Assembly: GCF_018122655.1 (NCBI RefSeq)
Contig: NZ_JAGRQC010000002.1
Span: 620,001-684,000, forward strand
Source: Stakelama marina
GTDB lineage: Bacteria; Pseudomonadota; Alphaproteobacteria; Sphingomonadales; Sphingomonadaceae
Length of the DNA stretch: 64,000 nucleotides
Direction of reading: 5' to 3'
In this document: piece after piece, positions 1-9,136 of the stretch
Numbering within the stretch: the first letter of the stretch is position 1
Layout: the number at the start of each line of letters is the position of its first letter
Position numbers and translations under genes: made by a program
Notes under the pieces: model-generated
Database searches by the model: none
The model's input: the letters and a program-made list of their open reading frames with translations, nothing else
Told to the model about the DNA's origin: nothing

Positions 1-33
1 TATAAAGCCGGAAAGAAGTTCGCGATGTTTCAT
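1..33 (-). CDS. start of a divergent gene running off the left edge (possibly PadR-type regulator)
   Basis: Only eleven codons are visible, reading MKHRELLSGFI from an ATG at 33 toward the left edge. The HRELL-x-GFI pattern resembles the N-terminus of some PadR-family repressors (inference from memory). The gene would be divergent from the hemerythrin gene and face the palindromes at 72-100, as an autoregulated repressor would. With so little sequence it could equally be chance. Confidence 0.3.
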   Translation of the reverse strand, partial: MKHRELLSGFI

Positions 34-71
34 CGTGTGCCTCAGGTATCGACTCCGCCCTGATTGATAGC

Positions 72-100
72 TATCGATATTCGATATCGGAAGCCGATAT
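72..100. promoter_or_regulatory. overlapping palindromes, candidate operator
   Basis: Two overlapping inverted repeats are visible. TATCGA (72-77) pairs with TCGATA (81-86) across 3 bases. ATATCGG (84-90) pairs with CCGATAT (94-100) across 3 bases. They lie in an AT-rich stretch between the leftward start at 33 and the hemerythrin gene at 169, so a dimeric repressor could control both. No protein partner can be assigned from sequence alone. Confidence 0.45.
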
Positions 101-168
101 AAGTTTTTCATTCCCCGTCGCGACCGCTTGCTGAATCCACGCGACAACGTCAATGCGAGGAGGTGCCG

Positions 169-933
169 ATGCCCGCTACGAAAAGCCAGCCCGAGCTGGA
201 CGCGGTCGAGACGGATCGCCGCCGCGCGCTCGGTGTGGTCGCTAGCGTGAGCCTGGCTGCCTCGGCCTTGGTCCTGCCCGGTTGTTCGCGAGCGTCCGAT
301 GGCAATGGGGCTGAAACCGACGCAGGCAAAAGCGAGGTTACGGCCAATGAGGACCTGATGCGCGAACACGGCGTACTGCGCCGTATCCTTATAGTGTATT
401 CGGAAGTGGCGCCCATATTGGCACGCGATCCCGGCAGCGTCGACGCCGGTGCCATCACGACCGCCGCGAGGCTCTTTCGCGATTTCGGCGAGCACTACCA
501 TGAGCAAATTCTCGAGGAGCAGCATATTTTTCCGCTCGTGCGGAAAGCTGGCGGCAACGGCGCCGCGCTGATCGACACGCTACTCGCCCAGCATGAGCGC
601 GGACGCGCAATCACCGATTATATTCTTGACCGGACAAAGTTGGGCCATATCGCGACTGGCGACGGTGAGGCGTTAGCGAAAGCGATGCGCGGCTTTACCC
701 GCATGTATCAGGCGCATGCTGCTCGTGAAGATACAGTGGTGTTCCCCGCATTCAAATCGTCGATCGGTCGGCGTGCCTATTCCGAACTCGGCGAGCAGTT
801 TGAGGAGATCGAGCACAAGCAGTTCGGCGGCGATGGCTTCGACATCGCGCTCGACAAGATCGCCGAGGTCGAGGCTGCGTTGGGGCTACAAGATCTAGCC
901 GACTTTACAGCGCCAGCACCATCCGCCGGATGA
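169..933 (+). CDS. hemerythrin HHE domain protein, Tat-type lipoprotein
   Basis: A 254-residue protein from the ATG at 169. I prefer this start because AGGAGG at 158-163 sits 5 bases upstream; the GTG at 163 overlaps that ribosome site. The N-terminus carries a twin-arginine-like DRRRALG motif, a hydrophobic stretch and a lipobox-like LPGC, so export and lipid anchoring are likely. The rest is a four-helix hemerythrin fold with metal-ligand histidines in REHGVLRR, EHYHEQILEEQHIFP, QHERGR and QAHAAREDTVVFP. Hemerythrins bind O2, NO or iron through a di-iron centre; which applies here is not visible. It appears monocistronic, with the acyltransferase 92 bases downstream. Confidence 0.85.
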   Translation: MPATKSQPELDAVETDRRRALGVVASVSLAASALVLPGCSRASDGNGAETDAGKSEVTANEDLMREHGVLRRILIVYSEVAPILARDPGSVDAGAITTAARLFRDFGEHYHEQILEEQHIFPLVRKAGGNGAALIDTLLAQHERGRAITDYILDRTKLGHIATGDGEALAKAMRGFTRMYQAHAAREDTVVFPAFKSSIGRRAYSELGEQFEEIEHKQFGGDGFDIALDKIAEVEAALGLQDLADFTAPAPSAG

Positions 934-1025
934 ACATCTCCTGGGGTTGTCCGTGCCGAATGAACAGATCGGCTTCTCAACGTGCGTGATGCGACGATCA
1001 GCGAACCTTGGCGGGACCTGGCGTG

Positions 1026-2168
1026 ATGTCGAATGAACGCCGTTATCTCGCCACCCACAATGCGCTGCGCGGCTTCGCGGCGCTCGCGGTATTCGCCTAT
1101 CATTTGCAACTCGACCCGCTCCACCCCCTACCGCTCGGATCGTTCGCTCCGCTGATAGACCGCGGCTATCTCTGGGTCGACTTCTTCTTCCTGCTCAGCG
1201 GCTACGTGCTTTCGATGTGTTATTTTGATCGCCTTGCGGACGGTGGGCTGACGGCGGCGGCGACGTTCCTGCGTGCTAGGATCGCTCGCATCGTGCCGAT
1301 GCATCTTGCCGCGCTCACGCTGCTGGTGGCACTCGTCTTTATGCTGCGGTCGAACCAGTCAGCTCTCGGGGGCGCACGTTTCTGGGCGTTTATCAACGCG
1401 CCACGCTTGGACTACCTAGCGCTTCAAACGGTGTTGTTGCAGGTCTGGAATTACCGCGCGGCGGTGAGCTGGAACGTTCCGTCTTGGTCGATCAGTGCCG
1501 AAATGCACATCTATTTGTTGCTTCCGGCTCTTGCATGGACAGCGGCGCGACGTCCGCGGCTCGCACCTTGGGGGATGCTCGCTGCATCGACGCTCATCTA
1601 TGCCTATATCCTTGCAGAACGTCCCCGCCTCGACATCCTCGATCCGCTGGCGATCCTGCGCTGCCTCGCCGGATTTCTGCTTGGTGCTGCGATTCAGCGC
1701 TGGCGGGGCTTCTATCTCGGAACGACTGAACGCCGCGCGACGCTGACGCAACTAACTGCTCTGGCGGGATTGGTCGCGGTGCTGCTCGGCTCACGCCAAG
1801 ACGTCCTTTCAATCCCTTTCTTTGCGCTTCTGCTCGCGGCGACCGCCGACGATCGCGGCATACTGGCGATCATTTTCTCAGCGCGCGCATGGCAAGCACT
1901 CGGCCGTATCTCCTATTCGATTTATCTTCTCAATTTTCCGCTCCTATTGGCCGGCGACGCAGCATGGATGGTCGTGTACCCGACGGCGACCACGCCAGGA
2001 TTGGTTCGCGTCGCAGGCGACGCCATATTCGCGGGCGCGCTTATTGCGCTAGCACAACTGACGTTTTGGGCGATCGAAACACCGGCGCGACGCATGCTGC
2101 GATCAGCACCGTCCGCTGCAGAACTATCGCCAAGCGAAAGACTCGCAGCCGTTGATCCTGCCCCCTGA
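1026..2168 (+). CDS. acyltransferase family 3 membrane protein (OafA/YrhL-like)
   Basis: A 380-residue polytopic membrane protein. The N-terminal RYLATHNALRGFAALAVF motif, followed by YHL and DFFFLLSGYVLS, is the signature of acyltransferase-3 proteins, which move acyl groups onto sugars or lipids at the inner membrane. About ten hydrophobic segments follow, and the family's RIARIVPMH motif is present at roughly residue 90. The ATG at 1026 is preferred; a TTG six codons upstream is an alternative. There is no C-terminal SGNH domain. The acceptor substrate is unknown and the neighbours give no clue. Confidence 0.85.
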   Translation: MSNERRYLATHNALRGFAALAVFAYHLQLDPLHPLPLGSFAPLIDRGYLWVDFFFLLSGYVLSMCYFDRLADGGLTAAATFLRARIARIVPMHLAALTLLVALVFMLRSNQSALGGARFWAFINAPRLDYLALQTVLLQVWNYRAAVSWNVPSWSISAEMHIYLLLPALAWTAARRPRLAPWGMLAASTLIYAYILAERPRLDILDPLAILRCLAGFLLGAAIQRWRGFYLGTTERRATLTQLTALAGLVAVLLGSRQDVLSIPFFALLLAATADDRGILAIIFSARAWQALGRISYSIYLLNFPLLLAGDAAWMVVYPTATTPGLVRVAGDAIFAGALIALAQLTFWAIETPARRMLRSAPSAAELSPSERLAAVDPAP

Positions 2169-2820
2169 GCTGTCGATATGATGCCTGCTTTCAGTCAACG
2201 ACGCGACACATCCTAATCTCCGACTTAAGAGCCCTCTGCTGACGTGCTAGCTCGCTCCGCGGATCGTCTGCTATCCCAATCTGCGCTCCTGAAACCAGAC
2301 TTACCGGTCAGTCCAACTTTGCTGCCGTTCTAGCGGCGAGCGGTTGATGAGCGCTGTTGGTCTTTGAGTAGTCCCGGAACGACTGAGATTGGGGCACATT
2401 CCTACCGCAAGCCTAACCCAGTTGTTCATGGATAAGCGCCAAATCCCTGCAAGCGAAGGAGCGCAAAAAGGGCCAACTTTCTAAAGTCGAAGTCAAATCG
2501 ATCGGATTTCCGTCATGCTGCGTTAGCTGGAATCACTTCGGGTTGCGATTTTGTCCTGCATAGCTAAGCTGGTCGGGCGTCGTGAACACGGCGCCGAGGC
2601 GTGAGAACCTCGCTTGGGGATCGGACCCGCCACTTATCCGGCCGGGTGGCCGATGCGTATGTCCAAGCCATGCGGCTAAAGGCATCGGCGCATGTCTCAA
2701 GCATGTTCTCAACACCCGGCTTTTGCCGGCCTCGCCTCGAAGAATGAAGCGGGGTCGATGGGTGATGACGTATTTCGACAAACCAGATTTTTGCAATGTG
2801 CGTCGGCGCTGGCCGGAACC
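2169..2820. other. intergenic region, no gene recognised
   Basis: About 650 bases between the acyltransferase stop and the preferred sigma-factor start. Several open frames exist on both strands, but none has a ribosome site or a recognisable protein. The right part must hold the promoter of the sigma-factor operon. The sigma frame is open back to 2692, so part of this stretch could be coding if an upstream start is used. Confidence 0.5.
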
Positions 2821-3405
2821 ATGCCATTGAGCGCCCCCAAATTGGCGGCATTTTTCGACCCGCGTCTCGCGGAGGATGACCCGCTGCCGCCGGAAAGGCC
2901 CCCAGCCCCGCCGACCATAGAATTCGAAGCGCTCTATCGCGGGCACGCGCCCCGATTGCTTCGCTTCTTTTCGCGACGCACGAATGATAGCGATGCCGCG
3001 GATCTCGTGCAGGAAAGTTTTGCGCGGCTGGTCCGAGTAGAGCAATCGTCGCAAACGCGTATCGAAAGCCCGGCTGCCTATCTCTCAAGAATCGCGAAGA
3101 ACCTGCTTCGCGACCAGAAAAAATCGGCAATCCATCGCGCAGATGCCATGCGAACGGAATATGATGACGCGCTTCATGCTGGGATCGACCCCAACCCGCA
3201 GCTAAACCATCGAGACGCGCTCGCCCGAGTGGATGCGGCAGTCAAACGCTTGAACCGCCGCACGCGCGAGATATTCCTGCTACATCGCGTGGAAGGCCTC
3301 ACCTATGCGGAGATCGCCACCGAGATGAATATGAGCGTGAAGGGCGTGAAGAAACAGATGGCGAAAGCATTGTTCCAGCTCCGCCGTGACGTCGGACCGA
3401 TCTGA
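2821..3405 (+). CDS. ECF sigma factor, FecI-type, lasso peptide locus
   Basis: RNA polymerase sigma factor of the ECF class. Region 2 is visible as FEALYRGHAPRLLRFFSRR and DAADLVQESFARL. Region 4 is visible as RTREIFLLHRVEGLTYAEIA with MSVKGVKKQM. I use the ATG at 2821 (194 residues), which leaves a proline-rich tail of about 35 residues before region 2; starts at 2758 or 2692 are possible and none has a strong ribosome site. Its stop overlaps the FecR start by one base, which is the usual translational coupling. By analogy with FecIR it is held by FecR and released when the TonB receptor binds ligand, here presumably the lasso peptide. Confidence 0.88.
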   Translation: MPLSAPKLAAFFDPRLAEDDPLPPERPPAPPTIEFEALYRGHAPRLLRFFSRRTNDSDAADLVQESFARLVRVEQSSQTRIESPAAYLSRIAKNLLRDQKKSAIHRADAMRTEYDDALHAGIDPNPQLNHRDALARVDAAVKRLNRRTREIFLLHRVEGLTYAEIATEMNMSVKGVKKQMAKALFQLRRDVGPI

Positions 3406-4355
3406 TGCCGCGCTGGTGGTTGTGGGGGCGCAACGCGCGGATCGCGCGCGACGCTGCCTACTGGCATACCGAAATGCTCGAAGCGCCTTCGGCGGAGACA
3501 CAGGCGAATTTCGAAGCCTGGCGAACAGCCGACCCGGCGCACGAGCGGGCATATCGGGAAGTCGAGCCTTTTTCAGCGCTGGGGAGTAGACTGGCGAGCC
3601 CGGTCCGCCGAGCGCCACGTGCTTCGACGTTTACAAAACCGGCGTTCGGCGTGGTTATCGTAGCACTCTGTCTTGTGGGCGGGTTCTTACTGTTCATCGG
3701 TCGCGGCGCATCGCCAGCCTATGCTGAAGTGTCGAATTACGGCCGCGCGGTGCGGACGGTCAGGCTCGCCGACGGGACGATTGTCGCGCTCGATAGGAAC
3801 ACATCGCTATCCATCTTGATCACGCAAGGCTCGCGGCGGATACGGTTTCAATCCGGGCGTGCCCGATTCGATGTCGCCAACGATCCGGCCACTCCTTTCG
3901 TGGTCGAGTTGCGCGGTGGAACGGTTCGCTCAACTGGCAGCGAATTCGACCTTGTGGCGGACGCAGACGGAATGCGGGTGATAGCGCTACGCGGAACCGC
4001 GAGCCTGTCCAGCTCCGATGCGCCCCAAGCAAGCGATATCGGCTTGGTTGCAGGTCAAGCCATGCGGTTTCACGACGGCAGGCTGGCACCGATTTCAATT
4101 TCTCGCGACGAGCGTCTTTGGCCGGCGAGTAGAATGGCATTCGATGACACGCCGCTTGCCGATGTCGTTGCGGCCGCGAACAAGATCAGCGCGCCGCCGA
4201 TCCGCTTTGCATCTGCCGAAATCGGCCGACTTCGCGTCACGGCGGTTCTCGACCTGCGCGACACGCGGGCACTCGCGCGCAAACTTTCCGCTACCTTCGG
4301 CCTGAAAGTCAGCGCCACACCCGACGCCATACGATTGTCGCGCGTCCCTTCATAA
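3405..4355 (+). CDS. FecR-type anti-sigma factor
   Basis: A 316-residue inner-membrane regulator. The N-terminal cytoplasmic domain holds the sigma-binding region (DAAYWHTEMLEAP, then FEAWRTADPAHERAY). One transmembrane helix follows near residues 80-100 (FGVVIVALCLVGGFLLFIG). The periplasmic FecR domain then shows VRLADGTIVALDRNTSL and STGSEFDLVAD, and the C-terminal portion resembles a secretin/TonB short domain. It would relay a signal from the TonB receptor at 4443 to the sigma factor that overlaps its start. The order sigma-fecR-tonB receptor-isopeptidase is typical of proteobacterial lasso loci with an isopeptidase. Confidence 0.92.
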   Translation: MPRWWLWGRNARIARDAAYWHTEMLEAPSAETQANFEAWRTADPAHERAYREVEPFSALGSRLASPVRRAPRASTFTKPAFGVVIVALCLVGGFLLFIGRGASPAYAEVSNYGRAVRTVRLADGTIVALDRNTSLSILITQGSRRIRFQSGRARFDVANDPATPFVVELRGGTVRSTGSEFDLVADADGMRVIALRGTASLSSSDAPQASDIGLVAGQAMRFHDGRLAPISISRDERLWPASRMAFDDTPLADVVAAANKISAPPIRFASAEIGRLRVTAVLDLRDTRALARKLSATFGLKVSATPDAIRLSRVPS

Positions 4356-4442
4356 ATTTTCGTATCGAGGGGGGCCATCACTCGATCAACCTCGTCAATC
4401 CTCCCGAAGGCACCGCGATGGTGCCATAGGGGGAGAAGACGA

Positions 4443-7004
4443 GTGCAGTACAAATGGATGGGCGCAACCGCGGCAATGTGCGTCATGGCGACGCCTCAGA
4501 CCGCAATCGGCCAGACCAAAAACGCGCGCGCCTATAACATTCCGGAGCAGGATCTTTCAGCGGCGCTCAAGGCGTTCGCGGCAACATCGGGCCGCGAAAT
4601 CGTCGCCGCGAGCGACGATGTTGCGAACAAGCGCAGCGCTGCCGTGGTCGGAACCTTCACGCCCCAACAGGCGGTCGCCAAGTTGTTGATTGGCACAGGG
4701 ATGTCGTTTCGTATCGTCGACGGGGCGTTCGTGATCCGTCCGGCAGCCACATCAAATGCCGGCGACGAAGACGCCGATGCCGCGGACATTGTGGTTACCG
4801 GCAGCCGAATTCGGGGAGCGCCAATACCCTCGCCCGTCATCACCATCGATCAGGCGCAAATTCGTAATGCTGGCCAAGCCACGCTCGGCGATGTCGTCCG
4901 CAATATTCCCCAGAGTTTCGGAGGCGGTCAAAATCCCGGTATCGGCTTTAATGTTCCTGCCATCAACGGCGTCGATGTAGGCGGCGGATCGTCGATCAAT
5001 TTGCGCGGGCTCGGAAGCGACGCGACCCTGACGCTTCTGAATGGACACAGGATATCGTATAGTGGCTCACGCCAAAGCGTCGATGTCTCGACCATTCCCG
5101 TGGGGGCTGTCGAAAGAATAGAAATCGTCGCGGACGGTGCCTCGGCGCTCTATGGATCGGATGCCGTGGGGGGCGTCGCCAACATCATTTTGAAGCGCGA
5201 CATGAACGGGCTCGAGACCCGCGCGCGCCTCGCCACGTCGACGCAGGGCGGGGACTTTCAACAACAATATGATGTGATCGGTGGACACCGGTGGCGAACG
5301 GGCGGCTTGATTGCGGCCTATGAATTCAACCGGAATACGGCGGTCGAGGCATGGCAGCGATCCTATGCGGCGACGCGATCGCCGGGCCTCACCCTGTTTC
5401 CGTCACTGCGTAATCACAACGCCGTCGTCAGTGGTCACCAACAGCTGACCAGCGCGCTCAAGTTCTCAATCGACGCGCTCTTCAACGATCGGCGGAGCGC
5501 GATCACCTATGCTCAAAATCCAGCAGGCGATCTGTCGGTCAGCGGTGCTCACCAGGTTACGAAGACACGGGCCTATGCGATCGCCCCCACCCTTTCGGTT
5601 GCCGTCGGAGATGCCTGGAATCTTGCCCTGTCAGGAAGTTACGCGGGAGACCGAACCAACTATCGCATTGACGGATTTTCTGCGGGGAGTTCCACGCTGC
5701 TCGGTGCGGGTTGCTATTGCAACGGCGCGCAATCGGTCGAACTTGCCGGTGACGGGCCATTGTTCAACTTGCCCGCCGGCCCCGCCAAGGTCGCTTTGGG
5801 GATCGGGTATCGCAACGTCAGTCTAAGAAACGACCGCGGCGCAGGCAGTCCGCTCAATTTCGAGCGCTCGCAATCGAATCGCTATGCTTATGGCGAGCTC
5901 AGCATACCGGTTGTCGGCCCGGCGATGGCGATCCCGGCCGTATATCGGCTCAACCTGAGCGCGGCGCTCCGTTACGAGCGTTATCAAGAGACCGGCTCGG
6001 TCGCGACGCCGAAATTCGGTCTGGTATATGCGCCGACGTCGAGCCTCGATCTCAAGGCCAGTTGGGGAAAGTCGTTTCGCGCACCGACATTGCTACAACG
6101 CTACCAGCCGCCAGCGCTCACGCTCCTCAACGCTGCGGTCTTCGGCGAGCCTAATCCGCCGCCGGGATCATCGGCACTCTATATTCAGGGGGGCAATGCC
6201 GCGCTCTCGCCGGAACGCGCGACCAGTTGGTCGGTCACCGGCAGTTTTCATCCCCCGGCCATTCCCGGCCTGACCGCCGAAATCAGCTATTTCGACACCC
6301 GCTATATCAATCGTATCGTCACGCCGATCGGCTTCATCACCCAAGCGCTCAGCAACCCCGTCTATGCAGCGCAAGTGACGCGATCGCCGTCTCAGCAGAT
6401 GTTGGACTCAATCCTGGCGAGCGGCGCATCGTTCGTAAACGCCACTGGCGCGCCGTACGATCCTGCCAACGTCATTGGCTTCATCGATAACAGCAATGTC
6501 AATGCGGGGCGGCAATGGGTGCACGGCGTCGACATGCTCGCGAGCTATCACGGCAAAATAGGCCGGGATACGATCGCCCTGAATGCCAATGCGAGCTATT
6601 TGACCAGCCACCGGCAGATCAACGCAAGCCAACCCGATCTGCCGCTCGCCGGCATCCTGTTCAATCCGCCGCATTGGCGCGGGCGTGCCAGCGCAACCTG
6701 GAGCCGTGACGATTTTTCGCTGACCGCGATCGCCAACTATTCCGGCGCGCTCAGGGACACGCGGTATTCACCCGCTGCCGAGCTTCCGTCGCAGTTTCGC
6801 TTCGATTTCACTGCGCGCTATCACACCGGAGATTCAAGCCCGTACTGGCTTCGTGGAATCGACATCACCCTGGGCGTCGAGAACGCATTCGATGTCGATC
6901 CGCCGACGATCTTCACAACGACGGTGACCGATACGCCCTATGATTCGACGAATTATTCTCCGCTCGGTCGGGTTATCAGCCTTGCGGTCAGCAAATCATG
7001 GTGA
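4443..7004 (+). CDS. TonB-dependent outer-membrane receptor with signalling domain
   Basis: An 853-residue receptor with a GTG start preceded by a GGGGGAG ribosome site. A signal peptide ends near AIGQ. A secretin/TonB N-terminal signalling domain covers about residues 35-100 (IPEQDLSAALKAFAATSG). The plug domain starts near DIVVTGSRIRG, followed by a 22-strand barrel ending in a terminal aromatic residue (AVSKSW). The signalling domain means it can instruct FecR as well as import ligand. Its position next to FecI/FecR and the lasso isopeptidase suggests the ligand is the lasso peptide or a peptide-metal complex. It overlaps the isopeptidase start by seven bases. The ligand is inferred, not shown. 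Confidence 0.93.
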   Translation: MQYKWMGATAAMCVMATPQTAIGQTKNARAYNIPEQDLSAALKAFAATSGREIVAASDDVANKRSAAVVGTFTPQQAVAKLLIGTGMSFRIVDGAFVIRPAATSNAGDEDADAADIVVTGSRIRGAPIPSPVITIDQAQIRNAGQATLGDVVRNIPQSFGGGQNPGIGFNVPAINGVDVGGGSSINLRGLGSDATLTLLNGHRISYSGSRQSVDVSTIPVGAVERIEIVADGASALYGSDAVGGVANIILKRDMNGLETRARLATSTQGGDFQQQYDVIGGHRWRTGGLIAAYEFNRNTAVEAWQRSYAATRSPGLTLFPSLRNHNAVVSGHQQLTSALKFSIDALFNDRRSAITYAQNPAGDLSVSGAHQVTKTRAYAIAPTLSVAVGDAWNLALSGSYAGDRTNYRIDGFSAGSSTLLGAGCYCNGAQSVELAGDGPLFNLPAGPAKVALGIGYRNVSLRNDRGAGSPLNFERSQSNRYAYGELSIPVVGPAMAIPAVYRLNLSAALRYERYQETGSVATPKFGLVYAPTSSLDLKASWGKSFRAPTLLQRYQPPALTLLNAAVFGEPNPPPGSSALYIQGGNAALSPERATSWSVTGSFHPPAIPGLTAEISYFDTRYINRIVTPIGFITQALSNPVYAAQVTRSPSQQMLDSILASGASFVNATGAPYDPANVIGFIDNSNVNAGRQWVHGVDMLASYHGKIGRDTIALNANASYLTSHRQINASQPDLPLAGILFNPPHWRGRASATWSRDDFSLTAIANYSGALRDTRYSPAAELPSQFRFDFTARYHTGDSSPYWLRGIDITLGVENAFDVDPPTIFTTTVTDTPYDSTNYSPLGRVISLAVSKSW

Positions 7005-9136
7005 GGGTGCAGCCACGCGCGGCGACCGGCTATGTCAGGCTGCTCTTTCTTCTAATGTCGATCGTTGCCGCGCAACCCGCCTGGAGCAGATGTACGGACT
7101 GGACGCCGTTCGCAAAACGACCCGCTGTCACCCGACCGATTGCCGCGTCCGACTTGCTCGGGATCGTCGGTATCGGCCGGCCCGATTCGGAACCGATCGG
7201 CGGCCCAAGCCCATTGGCGATTTCGCCTGATGGCGAAACCGCGGCGTTCCTCGCCGCGCGCGCCGACACCGCGACCAATCGCTATTGCCAGGCGCTGGTT
7301 CTGATCGATCTGCAACATTCGGGTTCGCCACGAATTGTCGATCGCGGCGGCGACTTCATCATGACCGAGGTTGTGGCGCGCGGCCTCTACATTCCAAACG
7401 GCTTTCCTCGACAGATCGTGCCTGTCTGGTCGCCCGACGGGCGGTCGATCGCCTATCTGCGCCGGGCGCATGGAGCAACGCATATCCGGCTTGTCTCGGT
7501 CGCGACGGGCAAAGCCCGTGACATAGTCAGTCAAGCTACCGATATCGCATCGTTCGCCTGGATGCCGGGCGGCAAGCGCATCGGATTTGCCTCCGAAGCC
7601 AGGCGCCACATGATGGAGAGGCAGATCAACGCCGCCAGTCGCAAGGGCTGGCTGTACGATGAACGGGTGACACCCAATACCAGTTGGCGCCCGCAACCCA
7701 AGGCGCCGGTGGCCAATAGCTACAAGGTTGTCACACTGGCCTCGGGGCGCGTCACCGACGCGACGGATCAGGAGGTCCGCTTGGTACGCGCGAATGCGGG
7801 CCGCGCTGCCAATTCAGAAAAGGCTCGTGCTGGCGAAGCGTCGGCATCGACCGAACCAACCGCCCCCTCGCCACTCTCCGCCAGACGATTGCGCGTCACG
7901 GACCGACACGGAAGGGAGATCCGCTGCGATCAACCAGCCTGCACCGGCACCTTTGCGGGGATGTGGTGGAACGGCGGCGGGACGACGCTGATTTTCCTCA
8001 AACGCGAAGGTTGGGACCATCGCTATACCGCGCTGTATCGCTGGTCGCCGGCAACCGGCGCTCCCCAGCGGACGCTGCGAACCGATGACGTTCTCGAGCG
8101 ATGTCAGCTGCATCGGCGGAAGTTGCTGTGTCTGCACGAAACCGCCACCCATCCGGCCGATATCGTCCAAATCGACCCCGAAACCGGGGGGATCGAGACG
8201 CTGTTCGATCCCAATCCGGGCTTCGACCGCCTCGAACTGGGCCATGTGGAACGGTTGACATGGCGTAATGCATTGGGCCTCGAGGTTTACGGCGATCTCG
8301 CATTGCCCCCCGGCTATCGAGGCGATAAGCCGCTGCCGACAATCGTCACGCTCTATCATTCGCGCGGGTTTCTGCGTGGCGGGACCGGCAATGAATATCC
8401 CGTTTTTCTCTTTGCGCAGCGCGGGTTCGCGGTCCTCAGCATCGAACGCCCCGCCATATTCGCCGAGCGCTTTCCCGAGCTGACCACATTCGACGCCATC
8501 AACGCCGCAGACCTTGAGAAATGGAGCGAGCGGCGCAGCATCCAGTCCGCCATCGCTGCTGGAATCGAACGTCTCATTGCACGCGGAATCGCCGATCCGC
8601 GCCGTCTTGGTATTACCGGGCTCAGCGACGGCGCGTCCGCGGCGCGCTTCGCGCTCATCAATTCCGATCTGTTCGCCGCCGCCTCGATCAGCAGCTGCTG
8701 CGTCGATGAATCGAGTCCCGCGCTCGCGGGACCCGCCTGGGCCGAGTATAGTCGCAAGATCGGCTATCCGCCGGCATATCCGGTCGATGACGAATTCTGG
8801 CGTCCCTATTCCTTCGTACGCAACGCACGAAGGATGGACACGCCGCTCCTGTTGCAGCTTGCCGATAGCGAGTCGCTCTATGCGCTGCCCACGATCACGG
8901 CGCTGCGCCAATATCATCAGCCCATCGAGATGCGCGTCTTCCCGGATGAGTTTCACATCAAGTGGCAACCGGCGCATCGCGCCGCGATCTACCAGACCAA
9001 TCTCGACTGGTTCGACTTCTGGTTGAACGACAAGATCGATCCCGCGCCCGAAAAAGCAGATGAATATCGGCGGTGGCGAAGGCTGCGCGTCGAACGCCAA
9101 CAAAATGGCTCGACGCGATCAAACCGAGGTCCATGA
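6998..9136 (+). CDS. lasso peptide isopeptidase, prolyl-oligopeptidase-like (S9 family)
   Basis: A 712-residue exported serine hydrolase. A signal peptide (LLFLLMSIVAAQPAWS) leads into a beta-propeller-like N-terminal half and a C-terminal alpha/beta-hydrolase domain. The nucleophile is the Ser of GITGLSDGASA. The acid is in LLQLADSESLYALP and the His in FPDEFHIKW. AtxE2 and relatives of this architecture hydrolyse the macrolactam bond of lasso peptides, turning the threaded ring into a linear peptide. Placement right after the TonB receptor and convergent with the lasso cyclase strongly supports that role here. Its end overlaps the end of the cyclase gene by 18 bases on opposite strands, so the transcripts could interfere. 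Confidence 0.9.
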   Translation: MVRVQPRAATGYVRLLFLLMSIVAAQPAWSRCTDWTPFAKRPAVTRPIAASDLLGIVGIGRPDSEPIGGPSPLAISPDGETAAFLAARADTATNRYCQALVLIDLQHSGSPRIVDRGGDFIMTEVVARGLYIPNGFPRQIVPVWSPDGRSIAYLRRAHGATHIRLVSVATGKARDIVSQATDIASFAWMPGGKRIGFASEARRHMMERQINAASRKGWLYDERVTPNTSWRPQPKAPVANSYKVVTLASGRVTDATDQEVRLVRANAGRAANSEKARAGEASASTEPTAPSPLSARRLRVTDRHGREIRCDQPACTGTFAGMWWNGGGTTLIFLKREGWDHRYTALYRWSPATGAPQRTLRTDDVLERCQLHRRKLLCLHETATHPADIVQIDPETGGIETLFDPNPGFDRLELGHVERLTWRNALGLEVYGDLALPPGYRGDKPLPTIVTLYHSRGFLRGGTGNEYPVFLFAQRGFAVLSIERPAIFAERFPELTTFDAINAADLEKWSERRSIQSAIAAGIERLIARGIADPRRLGITGLSDGASAARFALINSDLFAAASISSCCVDESSPALAGPAWAEYSRKIGYPPAYPVDDEFWRPYSFVRNARRMDTPLLLQLADSESLYALPTITALRQYHQPIEMRVFPDEFHIKWQPAHRAAIYQTNLDWFDFWLNDKIDPAPEKADEYRRWRRLRVERQQNGSTRSNRGP

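Noticed and set aside
2533..3130. Leftward frames opposite the sigma factor
   Set aside because: Shadow frames of the sigma gene without motifs.
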